A DNA stretch of 15,154 bases from NCBI GenBank assembly GCA_030536565.1, contig JAUNPT010000040.1, positions 1 to 15,154 of the forward strand. Direction: 5' to 3'. Under the pieces are notes generated by a model, which saw only the letters and a list, made by a program, of their open reading frames with translations, made no database searches and was not told the origin of the DNA. The translations under genes and the position numbers were made by a program. Positions 1 to 7,789 of this stretch are shown here, one piece after another (positions within the stretch are counted from its first letter, which is position 1; every line of letters begins with the position of its first letter). Source of the DNA: Eubacteriales bacterium (GTDB lineage Bacteria; Bacillota; Clostridia; Lachnospirales; Lachnospiraceae).

Positions 1-41
1 ATTTCACACTGCTTAAATATACGTATTGTCAGGTTATTTTG

Positions 42-2768
42 TTAAAAAAACTGCTTGATTTTTATAAAAAGCTGATAGAAAAATGCCGGAACCACCATAA
101 TTACAGGAATCAGAAACATACCCAGCACTGCAAGATTAAACAGCTGCAGATATATAAATACAGCACAGTATTTAAATCCGTTCCAAACAGATATTTTCTT
201 AAAATGGTTAATAATAAGACATACCAGCAGTACAAGCAAGGCAGCAAGTGATATAAACGCACCTTCCCTCCTGCCTCTTGGCACGAATGTCATGGTAATA
301 GTATTCTCACCTGCATGAACCTTAACACCAGTAAACAATCCCGCAATCTCTTTAGCCTTAACCTTCTCACCATTTAAAGTAACCTGCCAGTTTTTGCTGT
401 AAATTAATGGAACCACCGCATAATTCTTTTCCGCATCAGCATTAAATGTCATTGTTATAGAATTATCCGTATAAGCCACCTCTGATTTCTGTTCAGAATA
501 AAGTGAGCATAAATTTGCCATTTTAGTCATGTCCAGCTGCCCAAACATAACCTCCGCTATACTTAAATACTGTGGATTATCATATTCTATGCGTACGGTA
601 ATATTCTCATCATCAAAGGTTCCAAGATAAACAAGATTATTATTATAGTCAGTAAAATATGCTGTGTTCTTGACATCTCCCAATGTTGGAATAACGACTG
701 GCTCGTCATTTACATATATATGAATCGAACTAATCAGCTTGGAGACATTTGCATCTGCCTCCCGGTTCTTAGTATCCGCAATACTTAAATATACTGCACT
801 GTTTGGATTTATGTCCATATTATAAGTGCTTATCCCTTCCCTGGTCTTCACACTATATGGAATGCCTGATACAAGACTTGATTTATCCGATGTCATTGCA
901 CTATAAAAATAGTTATGTAATGAAATCCAATTGCCTTCCGTCAAAATTTTCGAAGTGGCTGCAGAATCATCCATAAGCATAACAAACGGAAGCTGATAAT
1001 TTGCTGAATACAGCTTATAATCCCCTTCCTCCTTTTTCAGAGTATACATTGATGGGTCAAGCACGTTTTGATTAACCGCCTCTGTCACATGAAGAAGTGC
1101 ATTAGTAAATACCGTCCCGCCTGAATCCAGCGTCCATAAGAAATATCTTGAGTATCCCCACTTTTTGGCATATTTCTGGGTATCACTCTGGAGCGCTGCC
1201 GTAAAGCTTGATAATGCTCCTCTCCTTAGAATCAGCGGATAATTAGCATTAAGACTGATATCAGGATTAACAATCCGCTCCACCGGTGATTCTTCTATAT
1301 TTAAATCTTCATATGCTGTGTTGGCAAGCTGCACATAATCCCCAACCTGATAGTCCTCATACGCATAAAATTTAGGAGGCCCAATCAGCGCATAAGCTCC
1401 GAAGAAAACTTCAACAGCTATAAGCGCAATTACTGATTTACAATTAAATTCGTCTTTTTTTTCTGTAAGCTTTCTTATATATACAATAAGCATAGTAATT
1501 AAAACTGCCATAAAGAAAATTATAGCAGCAATATTATTGCTCTTTGGCATAATATTGTAAGCTATGGCAAAAGCGACGCATATTGCACCAGCAATTATAC
1601 TCTGCCTGATAACATACTTTCTCTCAATTGGAATATCCTTAAACATTTTTTCTGCAAAACGTGCTGCAATGCATATAAGCGTAAATGCAATTAAAAATCC
1701 ATTTCTTAAGGTGTATCCGTTATATGAGCCAAAATGCCACATAAGATTAGTTCCCTGCACGACCATAGGCAAAAGCACTAAAAGCAGCATTGCTCCGATA
1801 TAATTTCTTTCCTTCTTATCCGGCCAGACTTTTTTCATGCCTATAACAATGACTGCAAGAACGAATGCAAGCCCATAAAGCATCATCCAGCGCTGCAGCG
1901 CTGCCATTGGCCCATCAGATACAACAGAGCTTGTAAGCCAGCCCATATACTGCTTTATAATACCCGAACCTGAAGCAGCCCTCTGTGAACTTGAAAGCTG
2001 AAGCATTGTTGGCAGAAGACAGACAGCTGACAGCCCAAGCCCCGATATTGTACCGATTCCAACATTCCATGAATGCTCCTTTAATGTACCACGCTCTGCC
2101 TTAAGAAGCATGTATATTCCCACCACGAAGAAAATATACACTAAAATCATTGCACTGACATAATAATTGATTATAAAAATCAATCCTACCATAAGGATAT
2201 AGAATAATTTCTTTCCAGTATTTATCATTCTATATAAAGCAAGCATCAGCACTGGAAATAATGCAACAATATCCATCCATGGTGTAAAGCATGAACCATA
2301 GAGTATTACATATCCACAGAATGCATACATAACTGAAAATGTAACCTTAAGCGGATAAATAAGCTTCTTATTAAGCATATCCAATAAGGCATACATTGCG
2401 ACTGCCATAAACACCATCTTTACAATTGTCATAATAGAAATGCTCTCAAGTATAAGATTCCTTGGAACAAGATACAATATCAGATTAAAAGGGCTCAGCA
2501 TTGAAAATGCTGACATACTCATTGACATATTTGTTCCAAGCCCTGTATACCAGTCAAACCATATTGATGCATCACCATGAAGCCAGTCCCACAAATGTGC
2601 ATATAATGGGGCCACCTGCTGCATATTATCAAAATAATCAATACGATTACTTCCAAAAGGCCATATCCCCCTAAATATCAGGATAAACACAACACCTGCC
2701 AAGGTAATCAGACCGGGAACTAAATACTCTTTTACGTTACCAGCTAAATCTTTAATCTTTTCTTTCAT
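42..2768 (-). CDS. YfhO-family membrane protein, probable GT-C-fold glycosyltransferase (908 aa)
   Basis: Probable polytopic transferase that moves a sugar from undecaprenyl phosphate onto a polymer outside the membrane. Seen: a hydrophobic helix at about 17-35, then an Asp-rich loop (D44, D47, Q50, P54 in IDYFDNMQQVAP) as expected for the first extracellular loop of GT-C enzymes. About a dozen more membrane segments follow up to about residue 462, then a large beta-rich ectodomain (about 465-833). The end of the ectodomain (about 783-830, SKNWQVTLNG then FTGVKVHAGENTITMTFVP) has the typical YfhO tail pattern. A closing helix lies at about 836-855, with a further hydrophobic stretch at about 863-903. 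The start has AGGAG very close upstream, and the stop of the preceding gene is 13 bp away, so the two are probably co-translated. Known: YfhO proteins act with GtrA and CsbB/GtrB-like partners in lipoteichoic acid glycosylation in Bacillus. Inferred: last step of the cassette; acceptor unknown. The two extra C-terminal hydrophobic segments may be a local extension. Confidence 0.85.
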   Translation of the reverse strand: MKEKIKDLAGNVKEYLVPGLITLAGVVFILIFRGIWPFGSNRIDYFDNMQQVAPLYAHLWDWLHGDASIWFDWYTGLGTNMSMSMSAFSMLSPFNLILYLVPRNLILESISIMTIVKMVFMAVAMYALLDMLNKKLIYPLKVTFSVMYAFCGYVILYGSCFTPWMDIVALFPVLMLALYRMINTGKKLFYILMVGLIFIINYYVSAMILVYIFFVVGIYMLLKAERGTLKEHSWNVGIGTISGLGLSAVCLLPTMLQLSSSQRAASGSGIIKQYMGWLTSSVVSDGPMAALQRWMMLYGLAFVLAVIVIGMKKVWPDKKERNYIGAMLLLVLLPMVVQGTNLMWHFGSYNGYTLRNGFLIAFTLICIAARFAEKMFKDIPIERKYVIRQSIIAGAICVAFAIAYNIMPKSNNIAAIIFFMAVLITMLIVYIRKLTEKKDEFNCKSVIALIAVEVFFGAYALIGPPKFYAYEDYQVGDYVQLANTAYEDLNIEESPVERIVNPDISLNANYPLILRRGALSSFTAALQSDTQKYAKKWGYSRYFLWTLDSGGTVFTNALLHVTEAVNQNVLDPSMYTLKKEEGDYKLYSANYQLPFVMLMDDSAATSKILTEGNWISLHNYFYSAMTSDKSSLVSGIPYSVKTREGISTYNMDINPNSAVYLSIADTKNREADANVSKLISSIHIYVNDEPVVIPTLGDVKNTAYFTDYNNNLVYLGTFDDENITVRIEYDNPQYLSIAEVMFGQLDMTKMANLCSLYSEQKSEVAYTDNSITMTFNADAEKNYAVVPLIYSKNWQVTLNGEKVKAKEIAGLFTGVKVHAGENTITMTFVPRGRREGAFISLAALLVLLVCLIINHFKKISVWNGFKYCAVFIYLQLFNLAVLGMFLIPVIMVVPAFFYQLFIKIKQFF

Positions 2769-2781
2769 AATCTCCTGTCAC

Positions 2782-3336
2782 CTATTCTGTGATACTGCTT
2801 GTCCACAGTGAAAAACTACAATTATCAGTTACAAATTTTATAGTTAACAACTCATCACCGGCTACACTGCCAATATTCATTCTGTACTCACCTGTACTGT
2901 CAAATTCGCCAATCTTTATGTCATTTGCATACACATTTACATGGCCATCTCCTTTGAAGCCATTAATATAACATTCATACTGTGCACTATCTGCAGACTT
3001 TGTTGGAATATAGTATATGAAAGATGCTTCTCCTATGCTTTCACTTCCATCATACTGTTTTTCCTTAAAGCCCTGCCCTTTCCTTCTGCACACCCTGCCT
3101 AAAGTAAATTCCTTACCGTCTCTGCCTTTAAGCTCCGTACAATATTCCACAGTTCCAAATGTATATGCGAGATTTCCATATCCAGGCCAGTCAGACAATT
3201 CATGGGTAATATAATACATTCTGTATTCAATACCGACTTGCGGTCTTGTTCCAAGATACATCATAGTAAGATAAAAGCCTGCCAGAATCACTACAAGCAG
3301 CCAGAATGCAATAAACTTCCCTTTACTTTTGTTCAT
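2782..3336 (-). CDS. small single-pass membrane-anchored protein of unknown function (184 aa)
   Basis: I do not recognise the family. Seen: a basic N-terminus (NKSKGK), one hydrophobic helix at about residues 8-27 and a C-terminal region of about 155 residues rich in aromatic and beta-type sequence with few cysteines. This looks like a signal anchor with an extracellular domain. The C-terminal part (HVNVYANDIKIGEFD and following) resembles a stretch of the neighbouring YfhO-like ectodomain (SIHIYVNDEPVVI), suggesting a similar beta-sandwich; this is by eye only. An ATG four codons upstream (3348) also exists, but GAGGAA at 3341-3346 sits correctly only for the ATG at 3336, so I use that one. 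It lies between the mannose-type fusion gene and the YfhO gene, 13 bp from the latter. Inferred role: accessory or acceptor-binding partner of YfhO. Coding status is well supported by position and spacing; function is not. Confidence 0.7.
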   Translation of the reverse strand: MNKSKGKFIAFWLLVVILAGFYLTMMYLGTRPQVGIEYRMYYITHELSDWPGYGNLAYTFGTVEYCTELKGRDGKEFTLGRVCRRKGQGFKEKQYDGSESIGEASFIYYIPTKSADSAQYECYINGFKGDGHVNVYANDIKIGEFDSTGEYRMNIGSVAGDELLTIKFVTDNCSFSLWTSSITE

Positions 3337-3340
3337 ACTA

Positions 3341-3346
3341 TTCCTC
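3341..3346 (-). promoter_or_regulatory. ribosome-binding site deciding the start of the small anchored protein
   Basis: GAGGAA on the minus strand, four bases before the ATG at 3336. The alternative in-frame ATG at 3348 has only a weak purine stretch before it and would overlap this site, so the downstream start is preferred. Confidence 0.5.
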
Positions 3347-3371
3347 ATTTCTGAGCGTTTTTTACCTGTGA

Positions 3372-3399
3372 CTGTTTGTTTTCGCCCAAAAACAAACAG
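3372..3399 (-). other. intergenic 11-bp perfect stem-loop
   Basis: CTGTTTGTTTT and AAAACAAACAG are exact reverse complements separated by a 6-base loop. The element sits 12 bp after the stop codon of the three-domain fusion gene and about 35 bp before the start of the small anchored protein. Neither strand has a run of T directly after the stem, so it is not a standard intrinsic terminator. A role in mRNA processing or 3'-end protection, or weak attenuation inside the operon, would fit. Strand is given for the operon transcript; the DNA structure itself is symmetrical. Confidence 0.6.
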
Positions 3400-3411
3400 C
3401 CTTCGTTTAAC

Positions 3412-5775
3412 CTAAACATGGGTAACGATACAGGTACCCTTCCCCCTTATTATGACTGATCTTTTACCGGCGCTTATAAAGAAGCTCTCTCCCGGCTTAT
3501 ATTCCATTGCTTCCTCGTAATCGTCCACACGAATTGTTCCCTCTCCGCTAATGAATATAACTGATACAAAAGACGCTTCGTCCATTACGATCTTAACTTC
3601 ATCAATAATATCGTACTTCAGGCATTCAAAGTACTTGCACTGTACAAGTCTTTCCTCAGAATAATGTTCATTGTTTGCGAGGACAACCTCACTTTTATTA
3701 TCCTTTATATAAGCCTGTGTATCCACTACATCTAATGCCTTTGCAACATGCAGCTCCCTTGGATTGCCAAATTTATCTCTCCTGTCATAATCATACATTC
3801 TATAGGTACTGTTGGAATTTTGCTGTATTTCACAAATCAAAATCCCTGCACCAATTGCATGTATGGTTCCTGCTTTAACCATAACAACATCGCCCGGCTT
3901 GACATCTACTCTGTTTAGTATTTCTGTAATTGTATTGTTCTTAATTCTCTCCTCGATTTCAGCCCTGTCTGCCGCTCTGGACAAACCACAATATAAATAA
4001 GAATCTGGTTCTGCATCAATAACATACCACATCTCATTTTTTCCATATTCGCCTTCATTTTCAAGCGCATACTCATCATCAGGATGAATCTGTATCGAAA
4101 GTGCCTGCTTAGCGTCAATAAATTTAATAAGAATAGGAAAACGGTCCTGAGCCTGACATTTCCAGCCCAGTGCGTCCTTGCCAATCCTTGCAAGATAATC
4201 ATTAAACAGCAGACCCTTAAAACGACCTGTCGCAATACGGCTCTGTCCATCTGGATGGGCTGATAATTCCCAGCTTTCACCGATTACATCATAATCGCAC
4301 TTCTTGCCAAACACAGTGCGAAGCTTCGTGCCTCCCCACAGATTGTCCTTAAATGCAGGATCAAGCTTAACAATCGGACTTGTTACTGTAGGCGCATAAT
4401 TATAATTGTAAATATCCCTTGTGTTATCCTGGTTATATATCTTAACCATATCATTTTCTGATACAATCTCACCAATACCAACCTCAATAATCACTACATT
4501 TTTATCTGTCTTATTGGCAACCTTATGCATCATTCCAATCGGAACAAAAACACTTTCAAACTTGCCATAATCTCTTGTTTCGTTTCCAAGCGTTATAGTG
4601 GCCACACCCTCTACAACAGCCCAGTGTTCACTTCTAAGCTCATGCTGATGGAGATTCATGCTCATTCCTGGAAATACTGTAACCTTCTTTACCTTATATC
4701 CCTGTGAATATGTTAACAGCTCGTGAATACCCCACTCTCTGTAAGAAAGCCTGTTAAAATCAAAATAAGAAGAATACTTGTCCTTATTTTCACATATAAT
4801 TTCCTTGATGTTATCAACTGATTTCTTAGAAGATACATAAACAGCATCCTCTGTATTAACAACAACGACATCTTTTAAATCGTTAGCAACTACAAGCTGT
4901 CTTTCTGCGCTGTTAACAACAGTAACATCTTCACAATCATTTTTGACTACATAATCTGAGTGACTGACAGTTGGTGCATCCTCTAAGTCTGTCACATTGC
5001 CAACATCTTTCCATTCAAATGCAGCCTCAACTACCTTCATGTCAGATGTTTTTTCAAAAACAAGCTTTTCTATATTTCCCGCAGGAATGTCCTTCATGAC
5101 ATTTTTGGTAAAACGAATAGCACGTCGTATAGCCGGAACCTTTCTTTTAGCAATACGGCATGTACCATAAAGCTCTGGAACAACCTTTTTAACAGTATTA
5201 ATCATATCTCCGCAGCGAAATATTATCATACCTCCATTCCACAAGAAGCCTTCGTCATAACCAAAATTACTGTCTTCATTAAGATTAATTCTCTCAATAA
5301 ATTTAAGTACGTCCTGATTTTGTCTTAATATATATCCATAGGCTGAATTTGTATTCTCCGGCTTAATACCAATAGAAACAATATGTCCCTCCTTTGCCAG
5401 CTCCTTAGCTTCAAGTATTGCGTCCTTATACTCCTGACCGTCAATAAGATTGTCAGCCGCAACAACAAAAACCAGCTCTGACTGATTGCAAAACAGACTG
5501 CCGAGCATAACTGCCGCAGCCGTTCCCTTTGGAGTTCCTTCCAGTATGATTCTGTACTTCAGGCTCTGAAATGCCTTCATCTGTCCATTTACAATATTCC
5601 GGTAATTCTCATTGGTTACAATTATAAACTCATCACAGAATGGCATATTCCTCACAACAGTCTCCTGCAGCAGGGAACGTCCTTCCTTAATATTCATAAA
5701 CTGCTTCGGGTAATTCTTTCTGGATAATGGCCATAAGCTATCACCGCTTCCCCCCGCAAGAATAATACACTTCAT
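3412..5775 (-). CDS. three-domain fusion: mannose-1-P guanylyltransferase-like + cupin type II PMI + type I mannose-6-P isomerase (787 aa)
   Basis: Probable cytoplasmic enzyme of mannose activation. Domain 1 (about 1-335) is a sugar-phosphate nucleotidyltransferase of the ManC/AlgA type: LAGGSGDSLWPLSR at 6-19, YPKQF, WNGGM at 179-183, WKDVGN at 255-260. Domain 2 (about 345-450) is the cupin of type II phosphomannose isomerase, with H378, E383-H384-W385 and VPIGMMH ending in H417. Domain 3 (about 468-787) is a complete type I ManA-like isomerase with metal ligands visible as Q562-x-H564, E581 and H639, and EIQQNSNSTYRMYDYDR. A normal ManC/AlgA ends after domain 2, so a whole second isomerase is appended. 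Odd: domain 1 has GDS where the family has GTR, ER instead of EK in the FVEKP motif (residues 161-162), and AADN for PADH. AGGAG seven bases before the ATG supports the start. No phosphomannomutase is seen in the window. Substrate is inferred; mannose is the best guess. Confidence 0.85.
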   Translation of the reverse strand: MKCIILAGGSGDSLWPLSRKNYPKQFMNIKEGRSLLQETVVRNMPFCDEFIIVTNENYRNIVNGQMKAFQSLKYRIILEGTPKGTAAAVMLGSLFCNQSELVFVVAADNLIDGQEYKDAILEAKELAKEGHIVSIGIKPENTNSAYGYILRQNQDVLKFIERINLNEDSNFGYDEGFLWNGGMIIFRCGDMINTVKKVVPELYGTCRIAKRKVPAIRRAIRFTKNVMKDIPAGNIEKLVFEKTSDMKVVEAAFEWKDVGNVTDLEDAPTVSHSDYVVKNDCEDVTVVNSAERQLVVANDLKDVVVVNTEDAVYVSSKKSVDNIKEIICENKDKYSSYFDFNRLSYREWGIHELLTYSQGYKVKKVTVFPGMSMNLHQHELRSEHWAVVEGVATITLGNETRDYGKFESVFVPIGMMHKVANKTDKNVVIIEVGIGEIVSENDMVKIYNQDNTRDIYNYNYAPTVTSPIVKLDPAFKDNLWGGTKLRTVFGKKCDYDVIGESWELSAHPDGQSRIATGRFKGLLFNDYLARIGKDALGWKCQAQDRFPILIKFIDAKQALSIQIHPDDEYALENEGEYGKNEMWYVIDAEPDSYLYCGLSRAADRAEIEERIKNNTITEILNRVDVKPGDVVMVKAGTIHAIGAGILICEIQQNSNSTYRMYDYDRRDKFGNPRELHVAKALDVVDTQAYIKDNKSEVVLANNEHYSEERLVQCKYFECLKYDIIDEVKIVMDEASFVSVIFISGEGTIRVDDYEEAMEYKPGESFFISAGKRSVIIRGKGTCIVTHV

Positions 5776-5802
5776 ATTTCATCTCCTGTTATATGGATAT
5801 AC

Positions 5803-6768
5803 TTATTTGTCCTCGACTATACTTTCAACATTTTTACTAAAATTTATTCTTTCTTCTTCAACTACCAATGGACGATTCATCAGCCTTTTATTCATACTAA
5901 GAATATACTCTCCCATCAAACCGATAAATATAAGCTGTAACGAACCAAGAAAACTTACAAGTAAAATCAGTGGTGTCATACCTGCTGTAAATCTGTTCCA
6001 GTAAATAAGCTTCATCACAAGGTATACAACACCTACTAACAAGCTGGCAAGTCCGCAGAACCCTCCAATAAATGTTGCAAGTCTTAATCCAATTTTTGTA
6101 TAAGACGTAAAGCTAAGCATGGCAGCATCATACAAGGTATAAAAATTATTATGCGTCTTACCGGCCCTTCTTTGTGCCTGTGTATACTCTATCTCCGTCT
6201 TTTTAAATCCTAACTCACCAACAATACCACGAATAAATGGAATCGGATCCTTCAAATCTCTAAGCACTTTTACAAATGATTTATCATATAATCCAAATCC
6301 CGTAAAATGTTCAATCTGTTCAACATCGGACATTTTTTTAATCAGTTTGTAGTAACAAGACCTGAGAAAATACATTATTGGATTTTCTTTACTTGTTGTC
6401 TTTACTGCACAAACAATCTTAGAACCATTTTCCCATTCGTGTACAAGTCTTGGAATTACATCAATCGGATCCTGAAAATCAGCACAGACTGGTATTGTAC
6501 AATCTCCGTCTGTCTGAAGGATTCCATAATATGGAGAATTAAACTGACCAAAATTCTTCGCATTAAAGATTGCCTTTATTTTAGGATTATTTTCACATAA
6601 CATTCTCAGCTTGACCCTTGTTGTATCTGATGAATCATTATCAATAAAAAGAATGTCATAATCATACTGTGGCAAATCCTTCTTAAACATATTTATCAAT
6701 GCTTCACTTAGCGGAACCACATTTTCTTCCTCATTATAACATGGAACCATAATACTAATTTTCTTCAT
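5803..6768 (-). CDS. GtrB/DPM1-like family 2 glycosyltransferase with two C-terminal membrane helices (321 aa)
   Basis: Probable polyprenyl-phosphate sugar synthase at the inner face of the membrane. Seen: GT-A start VPCYNEEENV at 8-17, IDNDSSDTT at 42-50, and the acidic metal/nucleotide motif CADFQDP at 95-101 (family norm DADLQDP). RRAGKTH at 200-206 resembles the usual RxxGxSK/H loop. Helices lie at about 230-252 and 264-288, followed by GEYILSMNKR, typical of GtrB/CsbB/DPM1-like enzymes. The frame could begin eight codons earlier at 6792, but AAGGAAGG at 6776-6783 lies seven bases before the ATG at 6768, so the shorter form is preferred. The gene sits 32 bp after the SDR gene and 27 bp before the three-domain fusion. 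With the GtrA-like and YfhO-like genes it completes a three-component glycosylation set. Donor is unclear: the CDP-dideoxy sugar of this cluster or GDP-mannose are both possible. Confidence 0.9.
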   Translation of the reverse strand: MKKISIMVPCYNEEENVVPLSEALINMFKKDLPQYDYDILFIDNDSSDTTRVKLRMLCENNPKIKAIFNAKNFGQFNSPYYGILQTDGDCTIPVCADFQDPIDVIPRLVHEWENGSKIVCAVKTTSKENPIMYFLRSCYYKLIKKMSDVEQIEHFTGFGLYDKSFVKVLRDLKDPIPFIRGIVGELGFKKTEIEYTQAQRRAGKTHNNFYTLYDAAMLSFTSYTKIGLRLATFIGGFCGLASLLVGVVYLVMKLIYWNRFTAGMTPLILLVSFLGSLQLIFIGLMGEYILSMNKRLMNRPLVVEEERINFSKNVESIVEDK

Positions 6769-6775
6769 TACATTA

Positions 6776-6783
6776 CCTTCCTT
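6776..6783 (-). promoter_or_regulatory. ribosome-binding site deciding the GT2 start
   Basis: AAGGAAGG on the minus strand with seven bases to the ATG at 6768. It lies inside the longer alternative reading that would begin at 6792, which has no comparable site. This favours the 321-residue product. Confidence 0.65.
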
Positions 6784-6800
6784 AACTGACACGAATAATT

Positions 6801-7754
6801 CTATCTTCTGAAATTTCTACACCATGAAACAGTTTCTTTGATTCCCTCTTTAAATGAATACTCTGGTTTAAATCCTGTATCTTCGATTAAATCGGTTATA
6901 TCTGCACACAAATACATTACCTGCTTTTCTGCATAAGGCACTTCTCCAAAGCCAATTTCACTATCTGGTGCGGCGGCATTTCTTATTTCTTCAATATAGC
7001 TCTTAAGCGGTGCTGCCTGACCACTTCCAATGCAGTATACCCTGCCATGAACACCTTTATCACCCAAAAGATACATAGCAAGTCCTGCATCTTTTGAATA
7101 CAGATAATCCCACATCTGCTCTCCCGCTGTACAGACAGGTCTTTCTCCTTTTATAAGTTTATGAATTGTACTCATAACCATTGTCTGCTCACCATCATAT
7201 GGGCCATAAATACTTAATATTCTTGTCCATATGTGACATAAACCCTTCTGTTCACAAAGAATTTTTGTCATCTGACCTGCACACAGCTTTGCAATTCCAT
7301 AACCATTTTCAGGAAATACTGGAACACTTCCATTCAGCTTACCTTCGAATCTTCCATATTCCGCCTGTGAACCCGCTCCAACAAACGTCCTGCAGCCAAT
7401 ATCTGCCGCTGCTGTTACTGCATCCAGCGAATACTTTACATTCAGATTCTGCCCGTACATATTATTACGGCTGTTACCAAATGTTCCATCCCAGCCAAAG
7501 TGATAGAATACATCTGGTTTTTCTTCATAGTTCCAGCCATGCTTAAGCTCTGTCTCCATTACAAGTGCTGGCAGCTCACTTAAGTTATCCAGATTACATT
7601 CTGCTTTTATTACATAATCATTTTCACAAATTCTTTCCGCTCTTGCTGAACCTGGACGGACTACAGCAATAACCTGAACATTTTCCTTAACCAGTCTATC
7701 AATCAATGCTGTTCCAATTGCCCCCGTTGGCCCGGTAATAACTACTTTTTTCAT
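6801..7754 (-). CDS. NAD(P)-dependent extended SDR (epimerase/dehydratase/reductase), candidate YerF-type sugar reductase (317 aa)
   Basis: Extended short-chain dehydrogenase acting on a nucleotide sugar. Seen: Rossmann motif GPTGAIG at 8-14, catalytic S129 in GAGSQAEYG, and Y152-x3-K156 in GYGIAKL; all three catalytic residues are present. IYGPYDGEQTM (about 184-194) and WDYLYSKDAG in the C-terminal half are typical of sugar-nucleotide SDRs. Length is normal for the family. GGAG lies five bases before the ATG. It follows the ThDP enzyme after 35 bp. Family membership is certain but the reaction is not. Given rfbFGH and the adjacent ThDP enzyme, reduction of the two-carbon branch or of the 4-keto group of a CDP-3,6-dideoxy sugar is the best contextual guess. 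In Yersinia, YerF reduces the acetyl branch left by YerE, while abequose/tyvelose pathways use an SDR to reduce the 4-keto group directly. Confidence 0.85.
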   Translation of the reverse strand: MKKVVITGPTGAIGTALIDRLVKENVQVIAVVRPGSARAERICENDYVIKAECNLDNLSELPALVMETELKHGWNYEEKPDVFYHFGWDGTFGNSRNNMYGQNLNVKYSLDAVTAAADIGCRTFVGAGSQAEYGRFEGKLNGSVPVFPENGYGIAKLCAGQMTKILCEQKGLCHIWTRILSIYGPYDGEQTMVMSTIHKLIKGERPVCTAGEQMWDYLYSKDAGLAMYLLGDKGVHGRVYCIGSGQAAPLKSYIEEIRNAAAPDSEIGFGEVPYAEKQVMYLCADITDLIEDTGFKPEYSFKEGIKETVSWCRNFRR

Positions 7755-7789
7755 AAACTCTCCATTTAAAAAACACCTTCATCATAATT

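Noticed and set aside
1..41. Possible terminator after the YfhO-like gene
   Set aside because: The 41 bases downstream of its stop show no stem with a T-run; the operon may continue past the window.
3372..3399. Intrinsic terminator ending the transcript after the fusion gene
   Set aside because: No run of T follows the stem on either strand, and the next genes are closely spaced in the same direction.
3915..4280. 121-codon minus-strand open frame inside the fusion gene
   Set aside because: It overlaps the type I isomerase domain in another frame, whose conserved metal-ligand residues show which frame is real.
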